Below, piece after piece: positions 60,819 through 64,000 of a stretch of 64,000 nucleotides of DNA. The position numbers and the translations under genes were made by a program. Each line of letters begins with the position of its first letter. The first letter of the stretch is position 1. The notes beneath the pieces were generated by a model, which saw only the letters and a program-made list of their open reading frames with translations, had not been told where the DNA came from and searched no databases. Source of the DNA: Amycolatopsis acidiphila (GTDB lineage Bacteria > Actinomycetota > Actinomycetes > Mycobacteriales > Pseudonocardiaceae); contig NZ_CP090063.1 in assembly GCF_021391495.1 (NCBI RefSeq), positions 4,526,001-4,590,000 on the forward strand, written 5' to 3'.

Positions 60819-60863
60819 ACGGCTGTACGCCGTCACGATGGTCCGTCGTGGACGGGAAGTCAA
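60819..60863 (-). promoter_or_regulatory. Promoter and operator of the ring-cleavage operon
   Basis: On the minus strand TTGACT (60863-60858), a 17-base spacer, and CATCGT (60840-60835) form a good promoter. Immediately downstream, over the expected start site, is the inverted repeat ACGGC-TGTAC-GCCGT (60819-60833). The IclR protein encoded at 55361 is a candidate ligand. Confidence 0.55.
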
Positions 60864-60963
60864 GAGCCTTCCGGGCACGAAGCCGGGCCACGCGGACAGG
60901 CGTCCACCGCGCCCGCGCGAGGTAGTGTGGGCAGTCGTATCGAGCGGATCGAGGAGTCAGGTC

Positions 60964-61314
60964 ATGGAGGGGATCGACCCCGGCGCGCGGCCCAGCGGAA
61001 CCGGATGCGCGGAGTGCGAGGCCGCGAACCCGCCGGGATGGTGGTTCCATCTGCGCCGCTGTGCCCACTGTGGACACGTCGGCTGCTGCGACTCGTCGCC
61101 GATGCAGCACGCCACCGCGCATTTCCAGGAGACCGGCCACCGCTTCGTCCGCAGCTTCGAGCCGGGCGAGGAGTGGTTCTGGGACTACCGCGAGGAGGCC
61201 CTCCACGAGAACGGCCCCGCGCTCGCCGCCCCCGAGCACCATCCGCTCGAGCAGACGGCGCCGGGCCCCTCGGACCGGGTGCCCGAGGACTGGACCGAGC
61301 GCCTGAACGCCTGA
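60964..61314 (+). CDS. UBP-type zinc finger protein
   Basis: A 116-residue protein that is essentially one ZnF-UBP domain: CAECEAANPPGWWFHLRRC, CGHVGCCDSS, then QHATAHFQETGHRFVRSFEPGEEWFWDY. The Cys and His ligands for zinc are complete. In eukaryotes this fold binds ubiquitin tails; the actinobacterial role is unknown. ATG 60964 follows GAGGAG. Confidence 0.88.
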   Translation: MEGIDPGARPSGTGCAECEAANPPGWWFHLRRCAHCGHVGCCDSSPMQHATAHFQETGHRFVRSFEPGEEWFWDYREEALHENGPALAAPEHHPLEQTAPGPSDRVPEDWTERLNA

Positions 61315-61321
61315 GCACCGG

Positions 61322-61351
61322 TTTCCCGGCCACCCGTACGCGGCCGGGAAA
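61322..61351. terminator. Bidirectional terminator
   Basis: TTTCCCGGCC (61322-61331) and GGCCGGGAAA (61342-61351) form a 10-bp stem with a 10-base loop. It lies between the convergent stops of the zinc-finger and phospholipase genes, with As and Ts at the stem base suited to both directions. Confidence 0.85.
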
Positions 61352-61360
61352 ACGAGTGCC

Positions 61361-63373
61361 TCAGCCCAGACCGGGGTCCGTCAGCGTGATCCGGCCGGTC
61401 TCGACGTGCCCCGCCAGGCGCCGCACGAACTGCCCCGCCGTGACCGACAGGTCGTACCAGCCCGCCGTGTCGCCGGTGCGCACCGGGTGCACGACCCGCG
61501 CGCCCGGGCGCAGCTGGTACCCCGTGGGCCGATCGCGGCCGTAGCCGCCGGCGGTGGCCACGGTGACGCTGACAGGCGCGGAGCCGCTGTTGGTCAGGAC
61601 GACGTTCAGGTCACCGCTGCCCCCTGCCGGACGGGCGCTGACCTCCACCCCGGCGCCGTTCCCGGCGAACCGCCGCAGGAAGCCGTTCGGCCCGTGCACC
61701 GTGAAGTCATAGCCACCGGACACGCTCCACTGCGCGGACAGCCGTTCGCCCGCGCCCACCGTGTAGCTCCACGGCCCGGTCCGGTCGGTGGTGGACCTGA
61801 CGTGGAAGCAGGCGCCCGCCGTGCCGTCGCTGGCGAACTGCAGCGAGAGCCGCCCGTCCTGGACGCGGCCGTCGACGGTCAGGTCGTAGGGCAGCGGCAA
61901 CGCCGGCCTGCGGCCTCGCTCCTGCTCCGGCAGGGCCGGGACGGCCGGCGGAGTGGGCACGTAGTCGGGATGGCGGTCGGCGTCGGGTGGCGCGTACGCC
62001 GCGGTCGAGGGCAGGGCCGGCACCGAGGTCTCGGTGCGCGAGAAGTCGAACGCCGAGGTCAGGTCGCCGGACACGGTGCGCCGCCACGGCGAGATGTTCG
62101 GCTCGTGCACGCCGAAGCGCCGTTCGATGAACCGGATGACCGAGGTGTGGTCGAACACCTCGGAGCAGACCCGGCCACCCTTGCTCCACGGCGACACCAC
62201 GAGCATCGGCACCCGTTGGCCCAGCCCGTAGGGCAGGCCGTCGAGCAGCTCGCCCGTGGTGTCCACAGTGGACGCGCCCTGCGCCGGGGACGACGGCGGG
62301 TACGGCGGCACGACGTGGTCGAAGAATCCGTCGTTCTCGTCGTAGGTGATCAGCAGCGCGGTCTTGCTCCACACCTCGGGCACGCTGGTCAGCGCGTCGA
62401 GGACCTGCGAGACGTACCAGGCGCCGTAGTTGGCGGGCCAGTTCGGGTGCTCGGTGAACGCCTCCGGGGCCACGACCCACGACACCTGCGGCAGCTGCCC
62501 GGCGCGGACGTCGGACTTGAGGATGTCGAAGAACCCGTCGCCGTTCTTGGCGTCGGTGCCCGTGCGCGCCTTGTCGTAGAGCGGGTCGCCGGGCTGGGCG
62601 TTGCGGTAGTTGTCGAAGTACAGCAACGAGTTGTCGCCGTAGTTGCCGCGGTAGGCGTCGTCGATCCAGCCCCAGCCGTGCGCGCCGTCGAGTCCGTCCC
62701 CGATGTCCTGGTAGATCTTCCACGACACCCCGGCCCGCTCGAGCCGTTCCGGATAGGTGGTCCAGCTGTAGCCGCGTTCGTCGTTGCCGGTCACCGGGCC
62801 GCCGCCCGTGCCGTCGTTGCCCGTGTAGCCGGTCCAGAGGTAGTAGCGGTTCGGGTCGGTGGAGCCCAGGAACGAGCAGTGGTAGGCGTCGCAGATCGTG
62901 AAGGCGTCCGCGAGCGCGTAGTGGAACGGGATGTCTTCACGGGTCAGGTACGCCATCGTGGTGGTTCCCTTGGCGGGCACCCACTTGTCGTAGCCGCCCT
63001 GGTTCCACGCCGCGTGGGTGTCGGCCCAGCTGTGCGGGAGGTCCTGGACGAACTGCAGGCCCAGATCGTCCACCTGCGGCCGGAAGGGCAGCAGGTCCCT
63101 GGTGCCGTCCGGCTGGTACCACACCGGCTTGCCGCTCGGCAGCGTCACCGGCCGGGGGTCGCCGAAACCGCGGACCCCGCGCAGCGACCCGAAGTAGTGG
63201 TCGAAGGAGCGGTTTTCCTGCATCAGCACCACGATGTGCTCGACGTCGCGCAGACTGCCCGTGCGGTGACTGGCCGGGATGGCCGCCGCGCGCGCGATGC
63301 TCGACGACAGCATCGACGCGGCGGCCGTGCCACCGGCCACCTGCAGGAACCGGCGGCGGTTGAGGTCGGTCAT
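61361..63373 (-). CDS. Phosphocholine-type phospholipase C, Tat-exported
   Basis: A 670-residue phosphoesterase-family phospholipase C. Residues 1-30 are a twin-arginine signal (NRRRFLQVAGG). The catalytic domain shows VEHIVVLMQENRSFDHYFGS, SFLGSTDPNRYYLWTG, LITYDENDGFFDHVVPP and FDHTSVIRFIERRFGV, the metal and phosphate-binding motifs. Two C-terminal beta domains (about 495-670) match the DUF756 repeats of the family. It hydrolyses phosphatidylcholine or sphingomyelin outside the cell. ATG 63373. Confidence 0.93.
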   Translation of the reverse strand: MTDLNRRRFLQVAGGTAAASMLSSSIARAAAIPASHRTGSLRDVEHIVVLMQENRSFDHYFGSLRGVRGFGDPRPVTLPSGKPVWYQPDGTRDLLPFRPQVDDLGLQFVQDLPHSWADTHAAWNQGGYDKWVPAKGTTTMAYLTREDIPFHYALADAFTICDAYHCSFLGSTDPNRYYLWTGYTGNDGTGGGPVTGNDERGYSWTTYPERLERAGVSWKIYQDIGDGLDGAHGWGWIDDAYRGNYGDNSLLYFDNYRNAQPGDPLYDKARTGTDAKNGDGFFDILKSDVRAGQLPQVSWVVAPEAFTEHPNWPANYGAWYVSQVLDALTSVPEVWSKTALLITYDENDGFFDHVVPPYPPSSPAQGASTVDTTGELLDGLPYGLGQRVPMLVVSPWSKGGRVCSEVFDHTSVIRFIERRFGVHEPNISPWRRTVSGDLTSAFDFSRTETSVPALPSTAAYAPPDADRHPDYVPTPPAVPALPEQERGRRPALPLPYDLTVDGRVQDGRLSLQFASDGTAGACFHVRSTTDRTGPWSYTVGAGERLSAQWSVSGGYDFTVHGPNGFLRRFAGNGAGVEVSARPAGGSGDLNVVLTNSGSAPVSVTVATAGGYGRDRPTGYQLRPGARVVHPVRTGDTAGWYDLSVTAGQFVRRLAGHVETGRITLTDPGLG
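62261..62273. repeat. GTCCACAGTGGAC palindrome, copy 5
   Basis: In the phospholipase C gene. On the coding strand it reads GTCCACTGTGGAC and encodes S-T-V-D with Thr codon ACT. Confidence 0.8.
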
Positions 63374-63505
63374 GAACTCGTCTCTTTCCGGGATCGGTGA
63401 AGCGTCCGCTGCCCCCTCGCCGGACCAGTCTGGTGATCCAGGACGGCGCGGAGACGTCCGGACGGCGAAGCTCCGGGAAACATTCGCTCCCGGCGCCCGC
63501 CGACC

Positions 63506-64000
63506 TCAGCCCGCGGTGCCGGACAGTCCGACCGTGTGCGCCTGGTTCACCGGCAGGCTCGCGGTGGTGACGGTGACCGTGCGGCTGCCGGCGTCGTAGG
63601 ACCAGCCGGTGCGCGGCAGCCGGACTCCGTCCACGGACACCGCGGCGGGCTCGGCGGCGTTGGTCAGCCGCAAGGTGTACGCCCGCGCGGCCACCGCCCC
63701 CGGGTAGGTTCCGGCGCTCGCGCCGACGGTCAGCGTCCGGCTCGCGTCGTGCCAGCCGATCGCCGTGGTGGTGGACCGGCCGGACCGGTACCCGCTGCCC
63801 TCCCCCGCGTCCTGGTACAGCGCGAAGCTGCCGTCGGCTCCCGCGCCGACGGTCAGCGTGAGCTGCGTCAGCGGGCGCTGCTGCTGGTTGTCGACGTAGT
63901 CGGTGCGGGTGGGCAGGATGCCGCCCGCCTTGACCAGCACCGGCATCCGCGACAGCGGCGCGGTGAGCGTGACGCTGCGCGGGCCCTGGTACGTGGCGCC
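63506..64000 (-). CDS. C-terminus of a GH31-type glycosidase (partial, 5' end outside window)
   Basis: The frame enters at the right edge and ends at TGA 63506, giving 164 residues. It starts PLSRMPVLVKAGGILP, the beta-sandwich region that follows GH31 barrels, and continues with LTLTVGAGADGSFALYQDAG, which matches the DUF5110 domain of alpha-glucosidase/alpha-xylosidase relatives. The catalytic barrel lies outside. The last 60 residues form another beta-rich stretch (TRTVTVTTASLPVNQAHTV-like). Confidence 0.75.
   Translation of the reverse strand, partial: GATYQGPRSVTLTAPLSRMPVLVKAGGILPTRTDYVDNQQQRPLTQLTLTVGAGADGSFALYQDAGEGSGYRSGRSTTTAIGWHDASRTLTVGASAGTYPGAVAARAYTLRLTNAAEPAAVSVDGVRLPRTGWSYDAGSRTVTVTTASLPVNQAHTVGLSGTAG

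Noticed and set aside
1..64000. Prophage, integrative element or biosynthetic gene cluster
   Set aside because: No integrase, transposase, terminase, att-like tRNA end, polyketide synthase or peptide synthetase was seen on either strand.

Overview
The window looks like a chromosomal stretch from a high-GC actinomycete, most likely the Pseudonocardiaceae (Amycolatopsis or a relative). The reasons are about 70% or more GC with strong G/C at third codon positions, many GTG starts and short or leaderless 5' ends, and typical actinobacterial families: a CmtR-type ArsR metal sensor, F420/LLM flavin oxidoreductases, XRE-DUF5753 with a DUF574 methyltransferase, RsbW-like kinases, a secreted GH18 chitinase with DasR-type boxes, and a Tat-exported phospholipase C. 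The genus is an inference. I see no rRNA, tRNA, CRISPR array, insertion sequence or prophage.

Layout. 1-3459 (minus): a cyclic-nucleotide-binding histidine kinase (cut by the window edge), a response regulator fused to a thioredoxin-reductase-like flavoprotein, and an SDR. 3473-13072: a GT39/ArnT-like membrane glycosyltransferase, a UDG-fold protein, a deazaflavin-type nitroreductase, two SDRs, a Nudix hydrolase, a polysaccharide deacetylase, a YjbR protein, a pentapeptide-like membrane protein and a chitinase. 13316-17324: PspC, DNA-3-methyladenine glycosylase I, a serine-hydrolase relic, NhaA facing a DsbA-like protein, and a CDF-like transporter with CmtR. 17353-23249: a Glu/Leu-type dehydrogenase with a divergent LysR regulator, a D-aminoacylase-type amidohydrolase and an S9 peptidase. 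23250-24159 is a 0.9-kb gene-free stretch with GC-rich repeats and a LacI-type palindrome.

24160-28526 is the most striking locus: an amino-acid-type ABC importer (binding protein, permease, ATPase) translationally coupled to a single protein that joins a class V aminotransferase to a YheO/DauR-type PAS and HTH regulator. Two evenly spaced inverted repeats sit on its promoter. 28591-34748: MOSC protein, LLM oxidoreductase, small secreted and membrane proteins, one STAS antagonist with two RsbW-like kinases, and an ion-channel-like protein.

34953-43656 mixes intact and decayed genes: an MFS pseudogene, an ArsR-MFS pair, an aromatic-acid module (IclR regulator, AAHS transporter, LigW-like decarboxylase), and a damaged ABC exporter with an N-terminally truncated GntR regulator. 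43678-55218: EamA exporter, CGNR regulator, cystathionine beta-synthase-like enzyme, XRE/methyltransferase pair, MFS with a divergent TetR, and assorted oxidoreductases and hydrolases.

55361-60773 is a five-gene overlapping operon (amidohydrolase, family III CoA-transferase, citryl-CoA-lyase-like enzyme, LigB-type and LigA-type extradiol dioxygenase subunits) beside a PcaR-type IclR regulator. It looks like a meta-cleavage pathway with an unusual lower branch. 60964-64000: UBP zinc-finger protein, Tat-exported phospholipase C, and the 3' end of a GH31-type glycosidase.
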